DNA of 64,000 nt, taken from positions 588,863 to 652,862 of the forward strand of contig JAJVIK010000011.1 in the NCBI GenBank assembly GCA_022072055.1, written 5' to 3'. The notes below the pieces were generated by a model. It was not told the origin of the DNA. It made no database searches and was given only the letters and a program-made list of their open reading frames with translations. The translations under genes and the position numbers were made by a program. Source of the DNA: a bacterium (GTDB lineage: Bacteria; Hinthialibacterota; Hinthialibacteria; OLB16). This document shows positions 26,311 through 38,400 of this stretch, in pieces. Each line of letters opens with the position of its first letter. The stretch's first letter is position 1.

Positions 26311-29300
26311 TCAAGGATCGGCGACCGGTTCCATCCCAAAATGATGGCAAAACAAGTAGAGGTCGGCGTAATCCACACGTCCATCCGAATTGAAATCGGC
26401 CTCGAGGTAGGACGTAAGCCGGTCCTCCAAAAACCTCAGCAGATCAAGCCCATTGATGCGTCCATCGTTGAGCAGATCGAAAGTCGAGTCCGGGATGGTC
26501 GTGGGGGTCGGAGAAGGAGTCTGAGTCTCCTCCGGCAGGGTGTCGGTCGCTGTCGGCTCCGGGGTGGGAGGTGGCGGGGTGGGCGTGTCCGCCGGCTCGG
26601 CCCGCACTTCCGCAATCAGCCATCCCCCGTTATTCAGCTCATCAAACTCAAGGACCGTGTCCTCAGGATCGATGAGGAGATGGACATAGGTGTAGGTTTC
26701 GGAGCCGATCAACCCGCTCGCATCCCAGAAGAACTGGATGTCATGAGTGACCCCCTCGACAAGGCCATCTATCCAACGCGAGTGGAGGATCTCCCCGGTT
26801 GGGGATCCGACGCGCGCCTCGACCATAAAGGGACCCGCCGGAGTCACCCCCGTGTTCACCACATGCGCGAACACGGAATAAATCAGCGGTCCGACCTCTC
26901 GAGCGCTAAGGCTCGTGACTTGAAGGTCGGGCAGCAAAGTCGCCTCCGAGTCTTTGTTGTTGGCTCGGTTCCGGTCGCTGATTCGGTTGTTGGGATCGGC
27001 AATCAGGTAAACCCAGTGAGCAACGCCATCGGCTGGGAAGGACCACGGGAGTGTCACCGCAACCGACGCTCCACCGACAAGCGGCCCTGGAATGAGGATG
27101 GTCCCCATGAGCTTCCCGCCCCCCACTGGGTCGCCGTCATAGAAGCCCGCCTCCACCCCCGAAAGCGGAAGTTCGCCGAGGTTTTCGACCACGCCGGAAA
27201 TCACAACATCCTGGAGGGGCGCCGGATTCGGTGGGGCAAGTTGGAGTGAATCCATGCGGATAGCCAGATCGTTCCCCAAAGTGTGGCGGAGCAGGCAGAG
27301 GTCGGTCCGACCGGGAACCGGGAATCGCTCAAAGTGGATCGGAGTGCCATCCACGATGAGATCAGTGGCCTCGTAGACCGTGGCGGATTTGGTGTAGCAC
27401 ACCAGCAGCTCCCCACTGTCGAATGCCAGACTCAGGCTGTTTTCCGCCGAGCTGTCTTGAGTGAGCAACTTGGGGAGCGACCAGGTCTGGCTGGTGGGAT
27501 CGTGGATGGAGAGAGCAATGTCGGTCTGTGTTCCATCCAAGACACTTGCGGCGACCGCCGCGCCGCCGGGAAGGCTCAAACCAACAAGCGATCCTCCCAC
27601 TACGCTCGGCGAGGGATGCTCCGGGAAGAGCGGAACCGCGTTCAATGCCGTGAGCGGCGAGCAAACCCAATCCCCATCCCTCAGCCAAATCACCAGTGGG
27701 ATGCCATTCGGGGCGGTCAGGGTAGGCCCGATATCCTCCAGGCTATCCGTGGTGAGCCGCGCCGAGCTCCCCCAAACGCCATTTTGGGTGGATATGGCGT
27801 GGAGCTCACGGTCCGCCGAGGTGTTCAGGTTGCCGTCCTCATCCACCGTGAACACCAGATGGCCTTCCCCGGTCACATCGGCCACGAACGCCGTGGCGAG
27901 TATCCCTTTCGGTTCGGACCAAAGGGTGGATGACGCGCCCCATAGCTCGCCGACAGCCTCAACGAAGAGCAACCGATCCCCCTCCGTGGCGCTTCCAATC
28001 GGGGCGGAACCGGCGTTCTGAATCCAAACAATTCCCTCATGACCTCCGAAGCGGACCGGCGTGGGCGCGCGATCCACGTGTGTGTTATCCGTGAGTTGTA
28101 GTGGGGTCCCCCAGGTTCCGGTCCCACGATTGAACCGCGCCGCCAGGATCTCCTCCATCGGGAACCAGGTGAACGGATCCTGTCCCGGAGTGACCTCCCC
28201 GACAATGCGCGACCAAGCGACCAGTCGATTCCCCGCTCCGCTATCGAGCGCCCCCGGATTGAAGTCCCCTGGAGGATCTTCGGTGACCCGCGCCAGGGAC
28301 CAGCCTCCTCCCCCAACCTTTCGGACATGCGCGATATCGAAGACTCCGCCATTGGTCTTGGACTCATCGTGCATCGAAAACAGGATGTCTGTCTCCCCGC
28401 TGGAGGCCGCGAGCGACGGCGAGGCAAGGAAGTGAACATTCCGCAGGATGACTTCCTCCGTGGCGCTCGACACCTTGTCTGACCCGGTCTCCATCAGTCG
28501 ATTGCCCGGTCCCCACCCCCTTAGGATTTCACCAACCGGTCTCCATCCCTCCGGTTCGGTGAGGAGAATGAACACCTGCTCATCCCCCCTCTTGATGACC
28601 ACAACCCCCGCCAATCGAAACTTGAAAGAGGAGGTTCGCGTGGTGGTGACTCCGAAGAGCTGCCACCAGACTTTGCCTCCCAGCTCCAGATCGGTCCCCT
28701 CGAAGTGCAGCGTGGGTTTGAGCTGGACCTGGAGCTCCTTGCTCCCGAAGAAGCCGAACCCCACGCCACACTTGATTTCATCAATCACATATTTGAGCTG
28801 CATTTCGGCCCCGGTGCCCGCCCCGCCGTTGATACGGTGGCACCCGCGCCAATAGGGGCCATCCGGGATTCCGCGGTCGTACACCCCCTCCAACGCAATC
28901 GTGAAGAAGGAGGTGATCCCGACTTTCAAGCCACCCACGATCTGACCAATAACAGGTAAGGCGAGGAGCTGATGGACCACTGCAGCCGCGCCTGGGATCA
29001 GGTCCAGGATCACAACCACCGGGATGTCGAAATTCACCTTCGGAGTGCCGCGCATCTTCCAGGAGGTGGTCTTGATGGCGTGGGTGCACTGATGGAACGC
29101 GGAATCGAATTCCTCAACATACCTCCCCTCGCCCGAAACAGTGATCCCGAACTGGGTGACATCTCCGCCCACTCCAATTTCGATGGCCATTTCTCCGCCC
29201 GCGGTGAGATGGCCATCCCGCGTGTCAAGCTCCCGCTTCTGTTGGCCGTTGACATCCAGCGAGAAATCCACTTTGGAAGTGGAAGGGGGCGGAGGGAGCT

Positions 29301-32109
29301 GGAACTTAAAGAGGTTCAGGGTGGTGTCTCGCTGTTCGAACACCACTGCCTTGCGGACCAGACTCCGGCTCCAGTTCGGCAATTGCCCCGTGGGTCCCCC
29401 AAGGCTTCCGCTGATGAATTTGATGTAGCCGGCGGGCAAGGGATTGAAATAGGTGTAATCCTCCTCCGCCCTCAAGTCCGCCTTGTTGATCGCCATGAAA
29501 CGGGTCTCGAAACAAGCGGGAACAGCCTGCGGCAGCGGCTCCACGATCCCGATGAATTGCACGATCTGGTCCCCGTGATAGGGGGTGATGGCCGCAGCGG
29601 AGACCGGGAGGTTGTCGATGCGAATGGAGCCCATGCGCGCCCGGACATTGGCGCCCGCGTCGTTGAAATCCACCAGCGCGGAGAAATCCCAGTTCCCAGG
29701 CATGTCGGGGACAAAATACTGACCGGTCCCCGTATAGCGGATGAAGTAAGGCTTGGTGGGCTCGCGAACCAGATCGAAATTGAGGGTGGCATGCTGGAAG
29801 GCGAATAGGGTGATCGGATGACTCTGAGGCCGGAAATCTCGTTTACGCGCCGAGACCACGTAATCTCCGGGTTCGATATCCACGAACCCATACCCGCCGA
29901 AGGGATCGGTGAGAGCGGAGTTGCTGCTGTCCAAGTCCACCGTAGCCCCCTCGATGACCCCGTGGTTGGCCCCAATGAGATCCACCTCGGAAACAATCCC
30001 ATCCAGGGTCGCCTTGCCTTTCTTGAACTTGAGCGAGAGGTAGTAAATCGAGTTGTAGGGGTGGCGCCCATCCTCCCACACATAATCCACCGATCCCGCA
30101 TCCCGGACATCCAGGGCCACGTTCACCGCAGGCGCGCAGTCGGTAATCAAACGCGAGGTTTCGTCCGGCGCCACGCGCCGGGTATAGAGGCGCAGATTGT
30201 GGGCGTCATCCGACCAAGCGCAAACCGTAATCCCGGCTCCGGCGGCGATGTTTGGGAACTTCCCATATCCGGTCTCCGCTCCGGAAACCTCGAACGGGGT
30301 CCCCAGTGGGGTCCCGTCATGACCCACCTCGCGCCAGAAGACCTTCCCGGTGATGCGATTCACGAACACTGATTCCACCATGCCATTGATCCCCGCAGCC
30401 AATTCCGGTCCGCCGAACGAGGTGGTGTAGGCTTGACGGGTTCCCATCAGGTCGGTCCAGACAAATCCGGCCCCATCCTGGCCGTGCGCGAAGACGTGAT
30501 CCGCCCCGGGCCAGTCGGGTTGCCTGTGCTTCCAGGTGAGATGCCCGAGCCCCATGGAGTCCACCGAGAGGTCAGGAAACTGACACGGGGAGTTGGTTTC
30601 GGGGTAGGTGAAGTTCTGCCGGAACGCCTCAAAGCGCTCATTGATTTGGGGAGCTCCGGTGCCATCCAGCGGAACCCCGGTGATGCTATAGCGATAGTTC
30701 CACTGTTTGGGGCTGAGGGGGTCGGTCGGATCAATGGGAATCTCGGCTTCCAGGTATGCCTGGGCGCCGACCACCGGCCGCTTGCGAATCGGGTCATAGT
30801 CAATCGAGGGCCAGAGGTATTCGGCGGCGGTGGGAAAGGGGATTCCCGGCCAGGACGGATACATCGAAAACGAATGGGTGGTTTCCAGCGATCCGCCCGG
30901 ATTCACCTTGAAATAGGTGAGGAAATCCGCGTTGTTTTTGGGATCAGCCACGATGTGCGCGTAGCCCGAGGCATCCGCGACAATCCGCGGATATCGAAAC
31001 TCCGCGCCGCCGCTGAGGTTGACGGGGGGAACCTCAATCACATAGTTCGGTCCGAGACGTTCGTACCAGATTGTGTAGTTCTCGTCCCGCCAGACCACAT
31101 GGGCCTTCTTCATCCCATCGATGGCCACATCCGGCGTGTAGCAGTTCACCCCTTCAGGCGAGAGGCGGATCTGCGGTTTCTCGTGCTCGCACTCGGTGGG
31201 CGTGGGAGTCCGTGTGTGAGTGGAGGTCCGCGTGGGGGTGAAGGTGCGAGTTTCGGTGCGGGTCGGGGTGCGCGTGGGTGTGTGTGTCACGGTCCGTGTT
31301 CGAGTGGGGGTCCTGGAGGGAGTCGGAGTCTTGGTGCGGGTGTTGGTGCGGGTGGGTGTATGGGTCGGGGTGTCGGTGATGGTCGGAGTCCCCGTGGGGG
31401 TGGGCGAAAACTCAGCGGTGGAGGTCTGGGTGGGGATCACGGTTTGCGTGGCGGTCTTGGTCGGTCCGGGACCCCCGCCCTCGAGGTCCTCGACGATCAG
31501 ATTGTCCCAGCGCATATCCGGCGCGCCGCCGGAGCCTTCCGTGCTCCCGCTCTCCAGCCCGACCGCGAGCATGTTGTAGCCCAATGGGAAGCGGAAGGTC
31601 ACGCTGTATTCGGTCCAGACATCGCTGTTTCCGTCCGGATACTCCGGCCACACCGCGGCATCAAACCATTTCACCTCGGTCCAGTTCCCGGAGTCGTAAT
31701 CCACGCCGAGGTCCTCGGGGGTGGCGCTGAAGACCTGGTAGGAGGTCTCCATCCAGTACTCTTTCCCCGAATCTGTCGGGCAGGCCATGAAGACCCGAAT
31801 GCGGATGCGGTGCCCGGCGCGGGGAGCTAGTCCGGTAATCAGAAACCCTCGGTTGTCCTTGCTGTCTCCCGTGGAATGCCGAGCGCGAAGACAGGGGCTT
31901 TGCTCAATCCCTGTTTCCGGACGGTCCCAGGAGGAGTGCTCGGTTCCCCATTCGGATTGGTGAGTCCAGTCATACTCCGGGTCTTCGTCCCAATTCTCCG
32001 AATACAGAAGTTCGGCGGAAAAGGACGGTTGGACACAGGTTAAGCAGGCGACCAGTAGGAAGGCGTGCTGAGAGAGGAAACCGCTTCGAGCCGCTTGGTT
32101 CCAAGGCAT
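26311..32109 (-). CDS. giant exported multidomain protein with CARDB domains and dockerin-like tail
   Basis: 1932 aa from the ATG at 32109, which has GGGGG eight bases upstream and gives a clean signal peptide ([16 protein letters not shown]). An ATG at 32160, 14 bases after the predicted transcription start, is the alternative. Order: an N-terminal jelly-roll-like domain (about 30-215); a Thr/Pro/Arg linker (about 216-303); a propeller-like region ([19 protein letters not shown]); a carboxypeptidase-regulatory-like domain at about 695-773 ([18 protein letters not shown]); a long middle region with further propeller-like strands; two CARDB domains at about 1615-1833 ([33 protein letters not shown]); a second Thr/Pro linker; and a complete double EF-hand module ([32 protein letters not shown]). 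It is probably a surface structural or adhesion protein. Confidence 0.85.
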   Translation of the reverse strand: MPWNQAARSGFLSQHAFLLVACLTCVQPSFSAELLYSENWDEDPEYDWTHQSEWGTEHSSWDRPETGIEQSPCLRARHSTGDSKDNRGFLITGLAPRAGHRIRIRVFMACPTDSGKEYWMETSYQVFSATPEDLGVDYDSGNWTEVKWFDAAVWPEYPDGNSDVWTEYSVTFRFPLGYNMLAVGLESGSTEGSGGAPDMRWDNLIVEDLEGGGPGPTKTATQTVIPTQTSTAEFSPTPTGTPTITDTPTHTPTRTNTRTKTPTPSRTPTRTRTVTHTPTRTPTRTETRTFTPTRTSTHTRTPTPTECEHEKPQIRLSPEGVNCYTPDVAIDGMKKAHVVWRDENYTIWYERLGPNYVIEVPPVNLSGGAEFRYPRIVADASGYAHIVADPKNNADFLTYFKVNPGGSLETTHSFSMYPSWPGIPFPTAAEYLWPSIDYDPIRKRPVVGAQAYLEAEIPIDPTDPLSPKQWNYRYSITGVPLDGTGAPQINERFEAFRQNFTYPETNSPCQFPDLSVDSMGLGHLTWKHRQPDWPGADHVFAHGQDGAGFVWTDLMGTRQAYTTSFGGPELAAGINGMVESVFVNRITGKVFWREVGHDGTPLGTPFEVSGAETGYGKFPNIAAGAGITVCAWSDDAHNLRLYTRRVAPDETSRLITDCAPAVNVALDVRDAGSVDYVWEDGRHPYNSIYYLSLKFKKGKATLDGIVSEVDLIGANHGVIEGATVDLDSSNSALTDPFGGYGFVDIEPGDYVVSARKRDFRPQSHPITLFAFQHATLNFDLVREPTKPYFIRYTGTGQYFVPDMPGNWDFSALVDFNDAGANVRARMGSIRIDNLPVSAAAITPYHGDQIVQFIGIVEPLPQAVPACFETRFMAINKADLRAEEDYTYFNPLPAGYIKFISGSLGGPTGQLPNWSRSLVRKAVVFEQRDTTLNLFKFQLPPPPSTSKVDFSLDVNGQQKRELDTRDGHLTAGGEMAIEIGVGGDVTQFGITVSGEGRYVEEFDSAFHQCTHAIKTTSWKMRGTPKVNFDIPVVVILDLIPGAAAVVHQLLALPVIGQIVGGLKVGITSFFTIALEGVYDRGIPDGPYWRGCHRINGGAGTGAEMQLKYVIDEIKCGVGFGFFGSKELQVQLKPTLHFEGTDLELGGKVWWQLFGVTTTRTSSFKFRLAGVVVIKRGDEQVFILLTEPEGWRPVGEILRGWGPGNRLMETGSDKVSSATEEVILRNVHFLASPSLAASSGETDILFSMHDESKTNGGVFDIAHVRKVGGGGWSLARVTEDPPGDFNPGALDSGAGNRLVAWSRIVGEVTPGQDPFTWFPMEEILAARFNRGTGTWGTPLQLTDNTHVDRAPTPVRFGGHEGIVWIQNAGSAPIGSATEGDRLLFVEAVGELWGASSTLWSEPKGILATAFVADVTGEGHLVFTVDEDGNLNTSADRELHAISTQNGVWGSSARLTTDSLEDIGPTLTAPNGIPLVIWLRDGDWVCSPLTALNAVPLFPEHPSPSVVGGSLVGLSLPGGAAVAASVLDGTQTDIALSIHDPTSQTWSLPKLLTQDSSAENSLSLAFDSGELLVCYTKSATVYEATDLIVDGTPIHFERFPVPGRTDLCLLRHTLGNDLAIRMDSLQLAPPNPAPLQDVVISGVVENLGELPLSGVEAGFYDGDPVGGGKLMGTILIPGPLVGGASVAVTLPWSFPADGVAHWVYLIADPNNRISDRNRANNKDSEATLLPDLQVTSLSAREVGPLIYSVFAHVVNTGVTPAGPFMVEARVGSPTGEILHSRWIDGLVEGVTHDIQFFWDASGLIGSETYTYVHLLIDPEDTVLEFDELNNGGWLIAEVRAEPADTPTPPPPTPEPTATDTLPEETQTPSPTPTTIPDSTFDLLNDGRINGLDLLRFLEDRLTSYLEADFNSDGRVDYADLYLFCHHFGMEPVADP
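31205..31425 (-). repeat. low-complexity Thr/Pro linker repeat
   Basis: A degenerate six-to-twelve-base repeat encoding TPT-RT style residues over about 70 codons; on the plus strand it reads as GTG/GGT-rich DNA. Such runs are prone to slippage and misassembly. Shorter linkers of the same kind occur near 7830-7960, 10560-10730, 20110-20190 and 26490-26590. Confidence 0.7.
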
Positions 32110-32180
32110 GAACGCGCCCCCAGTCTGACGACTAGCGTCCCGTAGGACGTGGGCGGTCATGGACCCACCAGAACATTGTC

Positions 32181-32210
32181 AGAATACAGGATATAAAAAG
32201 ATATTGTCAA
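32181..32210 (-). promoter_or_regulatory. sigma-70-like promoter of the 1932-aa protein gene
   Basis: On the minus strand TTGACA (32210-32205) is a perfect -35, followed after 18 bases by TATTCT (32186-32181), a four-of-six -10. The surrounding DNA is strikingly AT-rich against the genome background. Confidence 0.5.
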
Positions 32211-32221
32211 CTCATGTTTGC

Positions 32222-32236
32222 AGGAATATGATTCCT
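32222..32236. promoter_or_regulatory. inverted repeat next to the -35 box
   Basis: AGGAAT-ATG-ATTCCT is a perfect 6-bp dyad ending about 11 bases upstream of the TTGACA for the minus-strand gene, in the 297-base gap between two divergent giant genes. This is a possible activator or repressor site. I see no clear promoter for the plus-strand gene in the rest of the gap. Confidence 0.35.
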
Positions 32237-32406
32237 CCAATGAAGGTTGAATTTCAGTTTTCTCGCGTTTTGGCTGATATGGCTCACTTCTAATCTCATC
32301 GCTGTTCCTGGCCCCGAGAACAGGTTGCACCAGGGGTCCCTTTTTCAAAGCCCCTGGCCCTTAGCCGCCCGATTCAGACTCCAAGACTGGAAAAGGGGAC
32401 AAGGCT

Positions 32407-35400
32407 ATGGCCACCCATCACTCCTCCGCGCCACGCCGCCAGCAGCGTCGTGGTTTCTCACTTGGTCTACTCCAGATTGCGTGTCTCTCGGTGTTCATCC
32501 TTCCGAGCCATGCGCACGCGGCTGAGTTCGTGGTGAGTCCGAACGACTTGCCTGTGTTGGAGGGTGGAACTCAGACCCTCAGGATTTGGCTATCGGAGGA
32601 GCCGGACACGGATGTAACCGCCACGGTTGCTCGTGTGAGCGGGGACACGGATCTCTCCATTCTGAGCGGAAGTCCTCTACTGATCCCGAAAGCGCAGTGG
32701 CAGACCGCGGTCCCAGTGGTAATCAGCGCGACCGAGGACGGAGACTCCACCAGCGGAACGGCGCTGCTTCGGATTCAGGAAACCAGCGCGAATGGGATCC
32801 CTCCCAGGGGAATCACCGCGATCGAGCTCGACAACGACAACACCATCTCGGTCGGCGGAGTCCTGACTCAGGACACGATCTGGGACGACCCCAGCCGGAA
32901 CTATCTTCTGACCTCCGCGGTCACTGTCCCCGCGACCTATTCGCTTCGGATCGGCCCCTATGTGATGGTCCGGCATGATGAGGGTCACCACGCAGGAATG
33001 GTGGTCGAGGGAACCCTCGAGGCGATGTCCGGAAGCACGATCCTCCTGCGGACCAACGCCCACTGGGACGCCAACGACCGGAAGAATGGCATCACGGTAA
33101 AGACCGGAGGAGTCGCCGACTTTGAAGATTGCCGAATCCTGGCGCGCGAAGAGAGCAATCGCTGGAGCCAGGGAACCGGAGAATGGGCGCACCTCGTGCG
33201 CGCGGAGGAAGGGGCGACGATCACCCTCGACGGATGCGCGCTGGAATCCCTCAACACAACCTCCGACTATCGGACCGGGTATGGTCTCGCGATTGGGAAC
33301 GCCACCGCGTCGCTAATCGGTCCGATCACATCAACCAACACCTTCCGCGGTTTCCGTGTCGCGCTTCACCAAACCTTCGGGTCCGCCGAACAGCGTGTGG
33401 ACAAGTGCGAGTTTGAGAACAACGAGGAACGGCACTTGCTCACGGGCAACCTCGTTCACGACATCACGCTTTCCAACTCCGGCATGAGGATCGACGGTAC
33501 ACTCACGGTCCAGTCGGGCGCGACCTTAAGACTCACCCCAGACAGCGAGTTGTACCGATGGGAGGGAAGACATTTCATCGTGGATGGCGGAGTCCTGGTG
33601 TTGGACCGAGGGAGGTTCGGCGCAACCACCACGAACCACTACGATCCCAACTCCAAACGTCACGGTATCGTGTTCCGGAACGGAGCCGAGGGGGTTTTCG
33701 AGGAAGGGACCCTATTCTCCGATGAAGCGCGCGAAACCGGATCGGTCAACGAATGGGCGGCGTTGATCCACGCCGACGCGAGTTCCCGGATAACCCTGCG
33801 AGGGACCTCGTTCCTCTCCCGCAAACCAAGCGGCAGGAGAACCGGATACGCCCTCTTTCTGGATGGCGCCGGTGTCACCTCGGAGGACAGTGGAGGGACC
33901 CCGGTCTCAATCGCGGGTTTCCACTGTGGGATTCATCAGGTGTTCGGATCGGCCCTTCAATCGATAGCCCCTTGCCAGTTTCAGGACTGTGAGACCAATC
34001 ACTGGATTCAAGGAGATGCGGTCCGCGACGCCGAGATTACGAATGTCGGAATGGGTGTGTATGGCGGTGTTACGGTTCATGCAGGCGCGCGGCTTGCGCT
34101 TACCCCAGGAAGCACTCTCTATCGCGGCTTTGGCGCGCCCCTGATCGTTGATGGCGGGGAACTGACCGCAACGGACGCGACCTTCGGGGCGGAAACTCAG
34201 AATCACTATGATCCGAACTCCAGGCGTCCGGGGATCACCTTCAGAAACGGCGCGCGCGGGCAGTTTGAAAACTGTGAGCTGTTCGCGGATGAACTCAGGC
34301 ATGTCGATTCCAATTCCGAGTGGTGCCCTCTCCTCTATTGCGACGATTCGTCGGAATTGAACGTGGCGGGCTGCCGTCTCCAATCGAGAAACTCTGGCGG
34401 GAGACGCACTGGATACGGCATTCAGATCGCCGGCGGAACCGGCACGATCACGGCGCTGGGGGCGATTCCCACATCCTTTGAGGGATTTCGCTGCGGGTTC
34501 TATATCGGATTCGGGCCGGGATCGTTCGACATTACCGGTTGCACGTTCACGGGAACGGATTACCAGGGCGCGCTCGCGGGGGACATCAGCCACAGTTTGA
34601 CTCTCAAATCCGAGAATGAGCATCACTTGTTCGGGAATGTGACGGTCAAGAGCGGCGCGATAGTGGATGTTGTCCCCGGGTGTTCGCTGAACACCAACGG
34701 TAGGACTTTTGCCGTGGAGACCAACGGGTCGATTGCCTTTGAGCAAAATGATCTCCGGATCAACGCTCCGCTCCAGGTCAGCGGTAGCCTTGAGGCGGAC
34801 GGCTGCCGGTTCGTGATCGGCACGTCTTCCCATTACTACCCCCCCGACCGTCGCTGTGGGGTCAATCTCCTCGCGGGGGGCCAGGGGCTCTTCGAGAATT
34901 CCTGCTTTATTTCCGAGGAGAGCCGTCAAACCGGCAGCGAAGGCGATTGGGCGGCGATGATTTACTCCGCGGCGGACTCCTCCTTGACTTGCCGGAACTG
35001 CTCATTCGCCCCACGGGATTCATATGACCCATTCACGCGCTATGTCATCCGATCTTGGAATCAACGGAGCCTGGAAATTGAGGGTTGCACGTTCAGCGGG
35101 AACCCTGTCGCGCTTCGACTCGATGCGGTCCCCACCGGCAGCTTCGCGCATGACTCCAACTTTGTGGGGAACGGGCTCGCGGTGGAGAATGCCACCCAGG
35201 TCACCTTTGACGCCACACGGAATTGGTGGGGGTCCCCCACCGGGCCCCGTCACACCACCAACCCCGGTGGGATGGGGGATCCGATTTCGGACTATGTGGA
35301 CTACGGTCAAAGCGCGTTGAATCCCACCGGGACCTGGATCAATCTCATCGATCCCATCAGCGGCCAGGAGCCGAATAACCTGACCACGGCGGCGACCCAG

Positions 35401-38400
35401 ACTTCGGTTGAGATCCTCGGACTGCGAGTTCAACCGCCCCAGAGCCAGATTGCCGGGTTGGGATTCCGGCTATTTGATCCGGTCGGGCTGGACTGGACCC
35501 AGTTCGCCAATCTGCTCCTGGTCATGGATGCTAATGGGGATGGCTCGGCTAGCGTCGCCGAGCGGGCAACGGCGCTCACCCCATCCAGCCTCAGTTCAAG
35601 CGCCTCCGAGTTGCTTGTGGGCTTCGACCAAGAGTTGACCACGCCCTTGAACCCCAGTGCGGGTTACATCCTGGTCGGTGACTTGCACTCAGTCGCGCCG
35701 GGGGACGCCTTCCGCGCCGAGCTGTTCCGGGGGTGGTTGTGTGGGGCGGAGGGAACCCCCGTCCAATCCGATGTCTCCCCGGTCAGGCACTACGCCGGTG
35801 ACGCGATATCACTGGCTGATCCCGGGCCGGGTCAACTTGGAGACAACCTTTCCGGCATGTCGCGCCAGAACAATGTCATCCTGTATGGCTTTCGTCTCCT
35901 TGGTCAAAGCGCGCAAGCTCTAGCCGCGGAGCTGACCCTGTCCAACGTCCAGGGAATCAATCGATCGCATTTCACCGCCACCTCTCTTTATCACGACCTG
36001 AACGGCAACGCCCAGGTGGACGCAGCCGATCCCCGTTTGGGAAGCGCCACGGAGATCGTGATCGATCGCGCCAATGGACACATCAGCTTCGCCGGGCCGC
36101 TGGATGCAAACCAGACTTACCTCGTGGCGGCGAGCTTCCGCGGCCTTCCGGACAGCGGACAGTTCACCATTCAGCTTGAACCGGAGAACGTTCAGGCGGC
36201 GGGGGCGGTTGTGGTGACAGGTTACGCCCGTAAGGCCACGCATGTCGTGGACCTCCCCTACCTGATCGCCCAAAGCAACACCTGGAGTCCCCCTCAGACC
36301 TTCGGGCAAGTCATCAATCAGCCGGACTTCGTGGCGCTTGGGTTTCGGATCCTTCCGCTGGGGAGAACAGTCGGCGAGATCCATGTCCCGCTTACGAGCG
36401 TGGTCGGAATCAAGGCCGCGGACATCCTGAATCCGCGCCTGGTCTGGGACAAGAACGCGAACGGGGCGCTGGACGGCGGCGATGAAGTTCTTTCCAGCGG
36501 TGGATCGGTTGAAATCAATGGAAACCAGGGCCTGATCCACCTGACATCGCCCTTCATTACCCGGGGTCACATCCTCCTCGCGGCGGACTTCGCTTCGCTG
36601 GCCAATGGCGATGAGATCACGGTGAGCCTGTCACCGGAAGATGTCGTGGTTCCGGAGGGGTTCCGAGTGACCGGCGCCGCCCCCCCGATCCGCTATGTCG
36701 TGAATCAAGGGATTGTTGACAGCCGCTCCCCGAACATGAATTGGTCGCTCACCTATCGAAGCCCCGGAGGGAGGACGGTCATGGCCCGCTACAACAACGC
36801 GGGCGACAAGGTGATCCTCGGCTACGACACCGGTTCCGCGTGGGTCTATGAAGCCAGTTCAAACACGCCGCTTTTGATGCTCAAGGAGCACTATGACAAG
36901 GTCGAATACGCCGGATTCTCCAGCGATGATTCGGCGGCGATCACAGTCACGCGCGACGGGGCGGTCTACATTTGGGACCTCGGGACCGGCTCGCAGCGCT
37001 CAGCCATGTTCAGCGACTTGCTGGTTTCCTATGGCGCGCCTTCTCCCGATTTCAGCAAACTCATGGTCATCACCGAGGGGAAAGGGATCCTCTTGGACGT
37101 GGACCTCCAGCAACGCTTGTGGGAGTTTCAGCCCGGCGACGCGAGCGTGAACGCCATCGCCTATTCCCCGGATGGTCAGTACATCCTGATCGGAACAAGC
37201 GACAAGCGCGCTTATCTCCTCGATGCGGAAACCGGAGTGGAGACGCGCCGTTTCGTGGGCCACACCCAGGCGGTCACCGCGGTGAGCTTCACAGGGGACG
37301 GGAGCCGTCTGATGACCGGAAGCACGGATGCGACCGTGCAACTCTGGGAAACAGACAATGGAAGGCCGCTCGGTGGGCCTCCGCTGCTCACCATCTCGCT
37401 TCAGGGTCAGCAATCCCAGGGAGCCGCGGTCTCTCCGAGCGGAAACCGAGTGGCGATGGTCACGGGAAGCGGGAACGGCGCACAATTGCGGATGTTCGAT
37501 CAGAACGGATTGGAGCTTTACGCGGTCAATCTCTGGGATGAATCCGGCGGGAACTGGGGAGGGAGCTTGGAGACCTTGGCTTTCGACACCCTGGGAGAAA
37601 GGGTTCTGGTCTCCTCGCGCGACAGCGACTGGGCGCGGATCGCCAGTTTCCGGGTGACCAATGGCGATTACCTCCTCAGTTGGGGGCCAAGCGGAAGATT
37701 CACCCATCGCCTTGACGCCCGTCCGCGAATCTCGATGGAGGGGGACCGTGTCTTCTTCATGGGAGACTGGGGACTCAATGTTCTTCCCAGAGCCTTGGGA
37801 AAGAAGATTCTGCGGGCCTCGGGCATCCCGGGGGATCGCGGCTATGACATCTCGGCGGATGGCTCCAAGGTCGCCCGCTTCACCCACGAGGGCCGTCTCA
37901 AAGTCGATTCCGTCTCGGATGAGGACGTGGTCAACATCCTAGACCGCGCGGTGGGGGTCAATTACAACTCAGTAACCTCCTCTTCGGCGGGAGACCTGGC
38001 GGCCACGGGGGACCGCTTGTTCAACACCCAAACCGGGTATCTGTTCTCCAACTACGCGATCACCGACCGTGAAGCCTTCAGCGCTTTCAGTCCCGACAGC
38101 CTGCTGTGGGGATTCACCGTGCCACAGGACAAGGCCCTGGTGACCTGTCGGGTCGATGACCCCGGCGCGGTGCTGTACAACCTGATGCTGACCGACCCTT
38201 ACACCCCCTACAAGATGCTCTATCACCCGGATGGAGCGCGTGTCGGCTGCGTCGATTCCGGGGTCGGGGTGCAGATGTATGACATGACCACCGACCTGCC
38301 GGTGGGGCTTTACCGCTTCCCCAACAACGCGGACGCCGCCCTTTCGGAGGATGGAACGCTCCTGCTCATTGGCGGAAGAAACACCGTCCGCTTGTATGAG

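Noticed and set aside
31205..31425. Possible CRISPR-like or regulatory tandem repeat
   Set aside because: The periodicity is that of Thr/Pro codons within an open frame; there are no constant repeats separated by unique spacers.
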